A stretch of 10,415 bases of DNA. It comes from Phoronis ovalis. Lineage: Eukaryota > Phoronida > Phoronidae. Where the stretch lies: assembly GCA_028565635.1 (NCBI GenBank), contig JAOXYB010063901.1, positions 1-10,415 of the forward strand, read 5' to 3'. Of the stretch, positions 1 through 7,915 are shown in pieces. The translations under genes were made by a program, and so were the position numbers. How positions within the stretch are numbered: position 1 is the stretch's first letter; each line of letters opens with the position of its first letter. The notes beneath the pieces are model-generated. The model had not been told where the DNA came from, did no database searches, and worked only from the letters and a program-made list of their open reading frames with translations.

Positions 1-464
1 ATATCCATGTCAAGGCCAAATTAATTACCGTTTCAAGCAGCTTACAATGATGATTTCTAGATCATCGTTGGCTTGTTGCTTAATGATATAATCATAATAT
101 TTTTTGAAAATTTTTAAGCATGTTAACTGTAAGAAATATTAGTAGTTACGCAAAGGAGTATATACCACAGATAAGTTATTTATTTTGATAAAGGTTCATA
201 GCATTTCAGGACAAGAACCTTGTGCATTCTGTGGCTAAATCTACAAGACAATTTGTAGGGTAGTAATAATGAAAATACACCACTTTGTAATAGAATAAAA
301 TACTGTATTAATGAGAACAAAATACCAATAAAGGTATTTGTTATAAACAGTAAACCATGTGTATCTTTACTTGTACTGCTACTGAATTGATTTCTACATG
401 TACATTCCACAATGTTAAACCATGTATTGATTTGTATAAATGTTATGAATGAAACTACTGTGTT
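1..464. other. Gene-free 3' flank of the helicase gene
   Basis: AT-rich sequence downstream of the minus-strand helicase stop codon. The only long open frame here is low-complexity and hydrophobic and resembles no family I know. The stretch probably holds the 3' untranslated region of the helicase gene and intergenic DNA. Confidence 0.5.
179..184 (-). promoter_or_regulatory. Possible poly(A) signal for the helicase gene
   Basis: TTTATT on the plus strand reads AATAAA on the minus strand, about 280 bases past the helicase stop. Position and motif fit a cleavage/polyadenylation signal, but such hexamers are frequent in AT-rich DNA. Confidence 0.22.
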
Positions 465-1379
465 TTAGTCACTCATCAAATCTGAGTCGGAATTAAATTC
501 AGCATCTGACTCTATACTGGCAGACTCAGTAGAGTCATCTGACTCCGGATTTGGTAGTAAATATTTTTCTGTATATGACACTGCTTTAGCACAAGTACCG
601 CAAGTACATAGTTTTGCACAAATATCACAGCAGTGACATGTGTTTCCTGGTGACACACAAAATCATAATTTTTTTAGTAAGTACTGTCTCCTGCACGACA
701 TATTCCAAATATATTCCTTCATGTGAGGATCAGTGTCTTTGAGCTGTTGCCCTGTATACAGCAGTACAGCATGGGACTTGGTGTTGTCACGACCTGCTCG
801 TCCAGTCTCCTGGACATAACTTTCTACATCACAAGAAGGACCATAATGAATGACATTGTTCGCTGCAGCAACATCAAGTCCCATGCCGAGTGCTGTAGTA
901 CAGAACACCAATCGCAGATCATTGTCCTCCTGCAACCTCTTGACACAAGACTCCTGTATTTCGCCAGTGGTTTCGCTGTGGTACATTTCATACATATTCC
1001 TACACTGTTTCCGCTCTGTGAGCATGAAATTATACAGTTTCCCTGTTGCATTCATGGAATGGCAATAAATGAGGGTCCTTGGGAATATGATGTCCTCCGA
1101 TATCAAGTCAGCCAGCCAATAAAATGATTTCCCAATGTCTAATGGAATTTTAATAACAGAGTATCTGATGTCTTTGTTTGGCGATTTTTCAATTACAGTT
1201 GCATTTTCTAATGATAATAACGTAATTATCTTTTTCTTAGTGTCTGACATTGCTGTAGCTGTAAGTGCCAATAACTGGCGTCTGGCAGAAAAGAACGCAA
1301 CTGTCCAACTTGGGAGAAAAAATGGCGAAAAGCTTTCTCTGTCTTCTTTCCAGATTCCTTGGCACTAACATCAAGACCC

Positions 1380-2165
1380 CTATTGAAGAGAAAGAAACTG
1401 TAAATATATGTAGCATGAAATGGGGAAATAAAAATATATAGTATTATATTTCATAAGAAAATATTTTAGCACTTTATCTTACTAAGTATTTTATAATATT
1501 CTATACAATGTTAAAATAATGATAATGAAGAACATGGTTAAAATGTGCCATATTTTTTAATGAATTATTATTGAGTTGATCATTGTTCTCTATGCAGTAT
1601 AGCATTCCATGTACAGGGTAAACAATAGAATGTATGAGATGCAGGTAAAATAATCTGTACAGTTGCTACTATGTTAAAATGGGATATACATAACGACACT
1701 TTTTGATGGATATCAAAACCATTTTGACTGATCATAATCACCATTAGTCGTTAAATCATGTTTTAGTGCATTTAATACCAAGGTTAGCATACATGTAGCC
1801 ATACGGTTCTGTATCCAGGACCAGATAAGAGACCGGGGGTGGGGGGCAGTCAATATGAAAGTGAGCACGCATGTTCCAACAAAATTTTGTGTGAAAGGGT
1901 ATGTTTTTCAAACCGCCGGTGAGTAACACACGTTGCGCGCTTAGGGTCTGTTTTTTGCCTAAAATCACGGAAAGGGGTGGTTTTTTATAAGATATGACAC
2001 TTCCTTAGGGGTGTATTTTTTGCAGAATTTCACTTAGGGGCTAAAAGCCATGTTAGAACATTGGTACCCACTTTCATATTGACTCCCCCCGGGGATAGGA
2101 GCCAAACAATTACTGGGATTATACTTTTATGCTTCCTTTTGCATGCCAAGAAATGTATCACTTAC
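1380..2165 (-). other. Intron of the RecQ-like helicase gene
   Basis: The donor is GTAAGT (2165-2160) and the acceptor is a pyrimidine tract ending in AG (1381-1380). Joining the exons rebuilds a Trp codon (TG+G) in the conserved position after the DEVH box, which supports both splice sites. The intron is AT-rich near the acceptor and contains an inverted-repeat element at 1841-2090. The open frame inside it (about 1756-1968) overlaps that element and is not a gene. Confidence 0.8.
1841..2090. mobile_element. Small non-autonomous element with terminal inverted repeats, in the helicase intron
   Basis: The left end GGGGGGCAGTCAATATGAAA (1841-1860) is the reverse complement of the right end (2069-2090) apart from one extra C. 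A weaker match continues inward to about 1881 and 2050, giving inverted ends of about 40 bases. The interior repeats a degenerate motif of the form AGGGGTGTATTTTTT every 30-45 bases (about 1897, 1943, 1972, 2007 and 2036). It has no coding capacity. I could not find a clear target-site duplication because both flanks are G/C homopolymers. It is MITE-like; superfamily unknown. Confidence 0.7.
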
Positions 2166-2670
2166 CATTTTGGTACGGTGTGAACTTCATCCACAACTAT
2201 ATGTTTAACATTCATAGTTGAAATTTTCTCCAAGTTACTCTCGGACAATAACTCTTCCGGAGATCCAAATATAACTGCTGCATTAACATCAAAATTATGC
2301 ATGTCACCGCTAGATACTCCTAGCTTAGTTAACCTATCACGCTGGTCCTTTACAAGGGCAACTAGCGGAGTAACGACCAAAATTTTCCCGTCTTCATTTT
2401 CTTTCATTAGTTGCCAAATTTTCGGGACGATTTGATAGGGCAACGACTTCCCATAACCAGTTGGTAATATAGCAAAACAGTCACTGCCGTCCAACAAACA
2501 ATTAATTATTACTCTCTGCTCTTCTTTCAGTGCTTGAATCTTAGAACTTTCACAAGCTTGACGTACAGCTTCTTCTCTATCCATATTGTTGAGAAATGTA
2601 AGGATTAAAACAATATCTCAGAACAAAAACAAAGCAGCTTGCTGGATCAACTAAACTAACTTTATCAAAC

Positions 2671-2700
2671 TTGCTATAAAAGACGCGATCTGATTGGCTG
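2671..2700 (-). promoter_or_regulatory. Putative core promoter cluster of the helicase gene
   Basis: About 90-115 bases upstream of the helicase ATG, the minus strand carries CAGCCAATCA, a CCAAT box. The adjacent CTATAAAAG (2673-2681) is a TATA-like box, but it is oriented on the plus strand. Close spacing and a local CpG-containing patch suggest a promoter, possibly bidirectional. Motif evidence only. Confidence 0.35.
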
Positions 2701-3099
2701 CCGGCGTCATCTCAAACCTAACGACTATACACTGAAATTGTGTATGCTTTTAACTGTTACTTTGCAATATTATATATTTTTTTGGTTTGTAATACAAATC
2801 ATATTTAATATTATGTGCCTGGCGTACGTATTTGTACTATTTTGTATTGTTTATAATGAGTAATTTATGATTTTGACGAGACTAAGCTAGTTCCGTAAAA
2901 CGATGCTAGATGGCGAAAATAAAACGAAAATTGCAATGGGTGAGAGTCAGATGTTGGTGAAGCATACATTTTGATAATGGTATATAAGAGACACCTAGTA
3001 GGAAAATATGGAACTACCTTTTATAGTAAAGTATTATAATTATATTAAATACGAAGCGGAACACAACATCTGAGTTTACTTAGATTGCTTTAATATGAG

Positions 3100-3270
3100 A
3101 TGCCTGGGATGAGATGAGGGCTGTAGGGGGGGTATCGCGAGCATTTGCTCTGTTAAGTCTGAGCAGCGAGCATCCATTGTCCAGGACTCTTAAATGCGAG
3201 CAGCGAGTTTTATTTATTTGCCTCTTATAAGCAAATAGCGAGTTATTTTCTTTTACTTTTGTCCCCAGGG
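3100..3270. repeat. Degenerate GCGAG-rich repeat
   Basis: This stretch is more GC- and CpG-rich than its surroundings. It repeats GAGCAGCGAG twice (about 3161 and 3198) with further variants such as ATAGCGAG and TATCGCGAG. It aligns loosely with the reverse complement of about 5000-5045: shared blocks are TGTTAAG, a GCGAG/GCGCG block and a TCCAGG block, in the same order. The minus-strand open frame across it is a by-product of the repeat. Confidence 0.45.
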
Positions 3271-3280
3271 AATTCTTACT

Positions 3281-3612
3281 GTGGGCACCATATTCAGTCA
3301 CATTCACGCTGTTTTTGTTTACACTCAACTGCAGCGACCTTCAACCCTAAACCTTCCCACAATCATTTCCGCTTCCTCCCGACGTTATCAACCAGCAGAC
3401 ATCCCGATCGTCAAAGCCAAAGGTAATAATAAGTTGCAGTTAATATTTCAAGTTTCAGGAACAAGTTGTAAAATACTTAAAGATGGTTTTATGAACATCG
3501 TACAATGTGACATCAGTGGTGAAGAAAATATTTCAAATGTTCATTTAGACGAGGATATGTATCAGATGTATTACACTGTTTACAACTCAAATATAAATCA
3601 CAGTTCTGGCTG
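3281..3612 (+). pseudogene. Unrecognised coding-like fragment, left of the foldback insertion
   Basis: An open frame of about 110 codons ends in TGA (3611-3613), right where the 9-base target duplication of the adjacent element begins. From about codon 40 on it looks protein-like: mixed composition, then an acidic stretch with ISGEENISNVHLDEDMYQM. I do not recognise the family. Removing the inserted element and one target copy (540 bases) does not restore one frame with the downstream piece: it is off by one and keeps the stop. If both pieces belong together, they had other lesions too. An exon of a functional gene or a chance frame are the alternatives. Confidence 0.28.
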
Positions 3613-3621
3613 AGTTCTGGG
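3613..3621. repeat. Target-site duplication, left copy (AGTTCTGGG)
   Basis: This 9-base direct repeat immediately precedes the left terminus of the foldback element and is identical to the copy at 4153-4161 right after its right terminus. Exact abutment on both ends is strong evidence of transposition. Confidence 0.85.
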
Positions 3622-4152
3622 TAGTCCTGGTTCATGACGTTGTGCACTAGCTCTTGATAATCTGACTTGTGTGCTGCGCGAACAGTCATGGAAACTTGCA
3701 TAGCCAATTACAGTGAAAGTGCCCAAACTTCGAAATCTATGTAATTCCTACTAGTAATTAGTTCATACATCACTGTCCAGATACTCTCTGATTATCCAAC
3801 TTCATCTTCAACTACTCCCTTCACCATATGAATCTCCTGAATTCAGTTTTTACCATGCAGTAAGCTTGTTTTACCCTGTACCTCACACACCAACCCAGTT
3901 TTTTTGGCAAGTACCCCATCCCTGTGGGTGCCAGTGCAGGAGTTGCAAATAGCCATAGAAGTAGTGGGAGTTGCAGTTGAATTATCAGAGAGTATCTGGA
4001 TGCTAATATATGAACTCATTAGGTAGGAATTACATAGATTTCCAAGTTTGAGCACTTTCGCTCTAATTGGCTATGTAAGTTACCATGACTGTTCACATAG
4101 CTCACAAGTCAGTTTATCAAGAGCTAGTGCACAACGTCATGAACCAGGACTA
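3622..4152. mobile_element. Foldback / Mutator-like non-autonomous transposon with long inverted repeats and 9-base target duplication
   Basis: The first 39 bases, starting TAGTCCTGGTTCATGACG, are the exact reverse complement of the last 39. The arms stay similar for about 195-200 bases (left about 3622-3820, right about 3955-4152), with roughly 15% mismatch by eye and small gaps. The unique centre is about 130 bases and non-coding. AGTTCTGGG flanks both ends. Long inverted repeats with a 9-base duplication are typical of Mutator-like and foldback elements; the superfamily is inferred from that alone. No transposase is present, so it would need one supplied from elsewhere. A plus-strand open frame starting at 4048 runs from the right arm into the flank, so its first 35 or so codons are transposon sequence. 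Confidence 0.9.
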
Positions 4153-4161
4153 AGTTCTGGG
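4153..4161. repeat. Target-site duplication, right copy (AGTTCTGGG)
   Basis: Identical to 3613-3621 and directly adjacent to the right end of the foldback element. Confidence 0.85.
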
Positions 4162-4425
4162 ACACTTGACGATGATAATTTTGAACATGAAGATAATGGT
4201 GGTGATGACAACAATGATGATATAATATGGATACCAGCAATTATTACATCACTACAAGACCAACCAGGACTGGCAGAAGAACTGGATGGTCAACTTCTCG
4301 TTTTGGCTGGGAGTGAGGCTGAAAAGAAATATGATTTGCATGTACGCCATGTAAATACTGACGGTATCATATCTGACATATTTTCTTTTTTAAACATCAG
4401 CGGTGAAGATATTGTGATCCATTAA
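4153..4425 (+). pseudogene. Unrecognised coding-like fragment, right of the foldback insertion
   Basis: About 90 codons stay open from the element's right edge to TAA (4423-4425). There is an acidic linker rich in Asp and Asn, then IIWIPAIITSLQDQPGLAEE, then KKYDLHVRHVNTDGIISDIF and ISGEDIVIH. The last part faintly resembles the strand-helix pattern leading into HECT ubiquitin-ligase domains of G2E3-like proteins in invertebrates. This is a guess: no HECT core follows. Composition looks coding rather than random. It may be the continuation of the fragment ending near 3612, split by the insertion. Confidence 0.3.
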
Positions 4426-4879
4426 AATGAGGACACTCAATGCATGTTCATGCATCATGCTATGTTGTCATATTATCATTCAGGACATTCAGTACAGCCA
4501 GTTCAGAATTATGTGTTTAATTTATGACAAGTGATAATTTACATGTACATTGTAAATACTGACCATATCTTTCTTTTTTAAATATAATAAATAACTTATA
4601 ACAATATTAATCTTATATTTGTCACATTTTAATTTCAAACTGATCAAGTTGTCTGTTGTGTATTCCACTGAGCTTGATTGAATTTAGCAGTAAATATTAC
4701 TAAAGACAACACTGTGTATTCTCATCATTACAAGAACAATGACAACATTGGTCAGTAAACTAAGTTTAGAATAAATGACCATAAATTCCAAAATATCCTA
4801 ATATTGTAAAGACATCTAACTTCTCCACGTAAAATGTGACTGTCAATGTATAAAAATTGATCTAAATTGTTGTCTTGGC
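4426..4879 (+). other. Gene-free AT-rich region with a possible poly(A) signal
   Basis: No coding frame is seen. AATAAA at 4586-4591, about 160 bases after the preceding plus-strand stop, could end a transcript of that relic, but the motif is weak evidence here. Confidence 0.35.
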
Positions 4880-5100
4880 AAAAAAGAGTCCCAGAATGCA
4901 CCAGATTGCAGGAAATTGTATCAAATATCTAAAAAAATTCCAGGGGGCCATATGCCCTCGGACCACCCTAATTAGCTTTGCGCGCTGCAAGCGCTTGCCT
5001 GGAAAATCATGATTTCGCGCGCTCTTAACAGGGAGCATTTGCCATTTTTAAGTAGGAACATTGTACCTTGGGGGGTACCCCCTACCCCCCTCTGAGATGC
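4880..5100. repeat. GC-rich degenerate interspersed repeat
   Basis: A CpG- and GC-rich island in AT-rich DNA. It contains CCAGGGGGCCATATGCCC, a GCGCGCTGCAAGCGCTTGCC block, GCGCGC again, and the homopolymer-rich TTGGGGGGTACCCCCTACCC. This kind of composition is typical of old interspersed repeats in marine invertebrates. Part of it (about 5000-5045) relates in inverted orientation to about 3141-3185. No termini or target duplication could be defined, and there is no coding capacity. Confidence 0.5.
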
Positions 5101-5362
5101 GACCCCATTAAATGCAGTTTTAACTTTTATAACTAAAAATTTTGAAACAAGTTCGTTTTAGAAGCTATATTATTTCATGGATGAAATTTAAGCTGTGCAT
5201 TGTAATTTACTACTTTAGTTGGGCGGGGGTACTTGATTAACTGCAGGCAAAAATGCTGAGTTGTGTCCGAGTCTAAAAGTGCAGCTATATGATAAAGATA
5301 TAAAGTTTGAAAGGTAATAAATCATAAAATATGAGTTTTAAACGATATAGCGGAGGTTTATA
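5101..5362. other. Nothing recognised
   Basis: AT-rich sequence without a supported gene, repeat or regulatory site. Confidence 0.4.
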
Positions 5363-5510
5363 CCCAGCAGGCAAAAGACGTTGGATCAACATTGAAATAA
5401 CATTGAAAAATAGTTGGATTTGAAAGTTGAATCAACGTTGTTTCAATGTCATGAGACCAACGTTGTTTCAACATTGAAATAATGGTGTTTCACCATTGAT
5501 ACAACATAGA
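5363..5510 (+). repeat. CAACGTTG-type short repeat element beginning CCCAGCAG
   Basis: After CCCAGCAGGCAAAAGACGTT the sequence is built from alternating GTTGGATCAAC, ATCAACGTTGTTTCAA, ACATTGAAAT and ACCATTGATACAAC units, many of them small palindromes. It shares its start, in opposite orientation, with the element ending near 7403. It is probably a MITE-like or simple composite repeat, non-coding. Confidence 0.6.
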
Positions 5511-7080
5511 TATTCGGCTGTAGATGGGAAGAAATACGAAAAAGTACCTAGTTTAAAGGTTATTAGAAACAACCGTGTATTTTTGTTTCAACTTTCCCTA
5601 TTAGTCGACTAAACAATATACAGTACAAGAGGTTTATAAGAGGTTATATCTTGTACAATTTCAAGTAACATGTTTTACATACATTTTAAAAAAAGTGGTA
5701 ATCCAAACTGCATGAACTGTTTAAAAATGTCTGTCTAGATTAGTGGTTCAATATTTTGTACAATATAGGTAAAGTGTTGGTTCAATGCACAAAACTTTAA
5801 ATAAACTTTGCAAGAGGCCACACTTACTGACAGTAGAACATACATATTTGTCAGAAATAATTTTTCTGTTCCATTTCTTTCTTTACTGGCAAACCTATGC
5901 TGTAAAATGCATAACATTTGGATATCTTTTTTCAAATATAAAGATGTTGCATTTACAAGCATTCATGCAGGATTAAGTATTAAAACAAATACAAGTTCAG
6001 AATGCTTGCTCAAGTTCTCTGATGCTTGATAGTGGTATTGTAACTGAGCTGTGGCATCCGATTTGTTTCTAAAACACAAAACAAAGGACAAACTGTAAGC
6101 AATAGTCAAGTAACAAGCAAGCAATGTTTACATGAAACAAGGTTATAGAATTTTTTTGTATCAAACACAGCTTCCTGCAGGTGGAACCTAGGATCATGGT
6201 CCAGACATTGTTAAATAACTGTTAAATTTTCAACTTATTTTTTCTAAGACTCAAATCATGTGCTTGAAGTGCAAAGTAGACATGAAAAAATATTGTTTTT
6301 GTCAGAAAAACTTATAATAGTTTTAAACACTACAGGCTCATGATTTAGCTAGATATAAGGCTCCGCTGCATTCCGATGCAACTATTACCAGAAATGGTCC
6401 AGCACTGTACATATTCAGTCAGAGTCACATAAGCCATGGATCATGTAGCTGGGACTATTAATATTCATCCAGCATGGCACACGGATGAAATTTATACCAA
6501 TATTAATCGTCCTCAAAATGCGTAATAATTTACATACTTATGTGAAAAAGAACAGTACTGTACGCCATCAACAAAGGGTTATAATTTATAAATTCCTAAG
6601 AAAAAGCATCATTCTGTCACAGTTTTTAGATATGACATCAATGTAACACATAAAAGATGCCAATGACTCAGATAGCTTGAAATGTTGAAGTACTTTTCGA
6701 GCGATAGTTACCAAGTAAAATAATACATCAAAATAACAGAAATATACATCTAGAAAGCTGCAAAACATGCTAGGTTCTTTAATTTACCTTTGTATTGTAA
6801 AATTAACACTAAACCAGTGCTAATGACACAGCTATTTTCAGATATCAAGAGCTGTTTAAAATTTCCGTTTTCAAAATGACCGCACACAAGTTACATCCAG
6901 GTATCAAATCGGACACATGATTGTGGTTGGTACTTTCACAGGGATCAACATCCGGGTGTGTAAAACATGTCATCATCAAAATTATTTGCTATTGTTTAAT
7001 TTTTTTATCAAATAAATGTATTTATATGGTTCTTTTGTTTATATTAATAATACATGCAACATAATAACAATTTAATCAAG
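5511..7080. other. Long gene-free stretch
   Basis: About 1.57 kb of AT-rich DNA with many short open frames on both strands, none resembling a known protein. A pyrimidine tract ending in AG on the minus strand (6070-6069) is followed by a short open stretch to TGA at 5965-5963. That could be a terminal exon, but no partner exon is visible. A plus-strand stretch at about 6850-6960 is somewhat richer in CpG and might belong to the 5' part of the UBL4A-like gene; evidence is weak. Confidence 0.35.
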
Positions 7081-7106
7081 GGTTAAAAGTGGATGTCAAA
7101 ATTAAG
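7081..7106 (+). CDS. Candidate small 5' exon of the UBL4A-like gene
   Basis: The sequence ends AAG/GTAAGA, the best plus-strand donor in the 1.3 kb before the exon at 8238. Read in phase 0 it encodes LKVDVKIK, and splicing to VFPDLSI gives VKIKVFP. That fits the second beta strand of ubiquitin (ITLEVEP), with alternating hydrophobics and the proline in place. In-frame TAA codons just upstream force an acceptor at about 7079-7080 (ATCAAG) and make the exon very small. The N-terminal strand and start codon would lie further upstream. An ATG at 6879 ending CATCCAG/GTATCA is phase-compatible but does not resemble the family. Chance cannot be excluded. Confidence 0.27.
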
Positions 7107-7204
7107 GTAAGAGTTGTTTTAGTATTATCATTTTAAAAAGTATGCCAGTTTGAATACAATTACAGATACAATAGTATGGCATGCTTGAAAATGGTGAAAA
7201 TGGA

Positions 7205-7403
7205 AACAACCACCTTATTTTTGACATCTCTCAACCAAGATTTGGCCCTTGGTATATCAACCATATACCCACGTTGCTGTAGTGTTGGTTTTTCCACGTC
7301 GGTAAATCAACGTTGCATGAATGTCGATATATGGTTGATCGACATCGTGACCAGATATCAGCTAAAGATCGACGTTGTTTCAACATTGTGTGTCTGCTGG
7401 GCA
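7205..7403 (-). mobile_element. MITE-like CAACGTTG repeat element
   Basis: Read on the minus strand it starts TGCCCAGCAGACACACAATG and continues with GAAACAACGTCGATC, further GTCGATCAACCATATATCGAC units and ATCAACGTTGATTTACC-like palindromes. The end matches the start of the element at 5363 (CCCAGCAG). The other boundary, near 7205-7215, is uncertain. No target duplication was found. The plus-strand open frame covering it is a by-product. Confidence 0.6.
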
Positions 7404-7679
7404 GGCTCTGAAACTCGGAGTGGGCCAGGATTTTGATTTATAGCAAGCAGGTTCTATCAACACACACAAATTGGCATTTGGGTTTTTTAGCAAGCAAAAG
7501 TTAAGCAAGCTGTTTTGCTGGAAAAAATAGTTAAGAGGATCTGGTTTTTAGGCGTAACACACAGCCCATACCCGTAAGTGTATGAATCCCCCCAGGGTTC
7601 AGTCCTGTTGTGATTGCTCCAAGGATGTACTTGTAAGAAAACTTGATGGGATCAGCGAGTGTGAGGCTCAATGGAAAAA
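7404..7679. other. Nothing recognised
   Basis: AT-rich sequence with AAGCAAGC-type short repeats near 7440-7510. No gene supported. Confidence 0.35.
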
Positions 7680-7915
7680 AAGTATTTCCCCATGATAAAA
7701 ACTGCATTCTAAAAATATACCACATGGTAAAAATTATTTGTAAAACGCACCCTATGGTAAAAAATCTAAGATGTGTACACCCCATGACAAAAACAGTGAA
7801 ATCGTAGAAATTTACACCCAAAAATGCAAACCCTGTGGTAAGTAATCATTAATTGAAAATATATCCCATGACAAAGTGTTAAATAAACATAAAAAAGATA
7901 CCTCATAGTAAAAGT
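7680..7915 (+). repeat. Degenerate tandem repeat, about 30-base period
   Basis: Variants of ACCCCATGGTAAAAA recur at about 7688, 7723, 7750, 7781, 7831, 7863 and 7901, mostly 27-35 bases apart with divergent spacers. The reverse complement of the repeats inside the 1841-2090 element has the same form, so the two may be relatives in opposite orientation. The minus-strand open frame from about 7821 to 7531 crosses this repeat and is not a credible gene. Confidence 0.6.

Larger units (their letters stand above)
465..2584 (-). pseudogene. RecQ-like DNA helicase, two exons, broken by a frameshift and an in-frame stop
   Basis: RecQ enzymes unwind DNA 3' to 5' using ATP, in the nucleus in animals. 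Exon 1 (2584-2166) starts at an ATG and gives 140 residues: a motif-0-like ALKEEQ (18-23), Walker A PTGYGKS (41-47), motif Ia VTPLVALVKDQ (71-81) and the DEVH box (132-135). It ends at TG/GTAAGT. Exon 2 (1379-465) follows a pyrimidine-rich acceptor ending in AATAG, restores a Trp codon and continues WGLDVS...QLRSFLPDA. Then the frame slips by one base near 1274 and resumes with LLALTATA (motif III). Motif IV (RTLIYCHSM), V (TTALGMGLD) and VI (YVQETGRAGRD) follow. The zinc subdomain begins CRRQYLLKKL, meets a TGA at 665-663, and continues in the same frame with CHCCDICAKLCTCGTC and an acidic Ser/Asp tail. The total is about 440 codons, a helicase core plus zinc fingers; no RQC or HRDC domain is visible. 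Family assignment is firm. Whether the lesions are real or sequence errors cannot be told here. Confidence 0.88.
2585..3280. other. Gene-free region upstream of the helicase; putative promoter zone
   Basis: No supported coding frame. The part next to the helicase ATG should hold its 5' untranslated region and promoter. A plus-strand TATATAAG (2981-2988) could serve rightward transcription but has no supporting evidence. The right part merges into a degenerate repeat from about 3100. Confidence 0.4.

Noticed and set aside
124-180. ATG starting MLTVRNI, reminiscent of a ubiquitin-like N-terminus, as a first exon for UBL4A
   Set aside because: Only the first four residues resemble the family, no donor site follows, and it lies 8 kb from the next exon.
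180-410. Minus-strand open frame of 76 codons
   Set aside because: AT-rich, hydrophobic low-complexity translation with no family resemblance, in the helicase 3' flank.
723-1127. Plus-strand open frame of 134 codons
   Set aside because: Lies antisense to helicase motifs III-VI, which explain the sequence much better.
1756-1968. Minus-strand open frame of 70 codons in the helicase intron
   Set aside because: Half of it is the inverted-repeat element; the helicase splice sites place it in an intron.
3080-3328. Minus-strand open frame of 82 codons
   Set aside because: Translation of the GCGAG-rich repeat; no protein resemblance.
5735-6029. Overlapping short open frames on both strands
   Set aside because: Mutually overlapping, AT-rich, no motifs and no splice partners.
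5963-6070. Possible minus-strand terminal exon after a pyrimidine tract ending in TTTTAG
   Set aside because: The acceptor looks good and about 34 codons stay open to a TGA, but no upstream exon with matching phase, poly(A) signal or family resemblance was found.
6586-6768. Minus-strand open frame of 60 codons
   Set aside because: Hydrophobic, AT-driven composition with no supporting signal.
6879-6901. ATG followed by a possible donor CAG/GTATCA as UBL4A exon 1
   Set aside because: Phase-compatible with the candidate micro-exon, but the encoded MTAHKLHP does not resemble the first strand of any UBL4A protein.
7176-7436. Plus-strand open frame of 86 codons
   Set aside because: Runs through the CAACGTTG element at 7205-7403, whose repeat structure explains it.
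7531-7821. Minus-strand open frame of 96 codons
   Set aside because: Runs through the 30-base-period tandem repeat; translation is a by-product.
7680-7915. CRISPR-like array
   Set aside because: Repeat units are degenerate, spacing varies, spacers are not distinct, and the surrounding DNA is eukaryotic.
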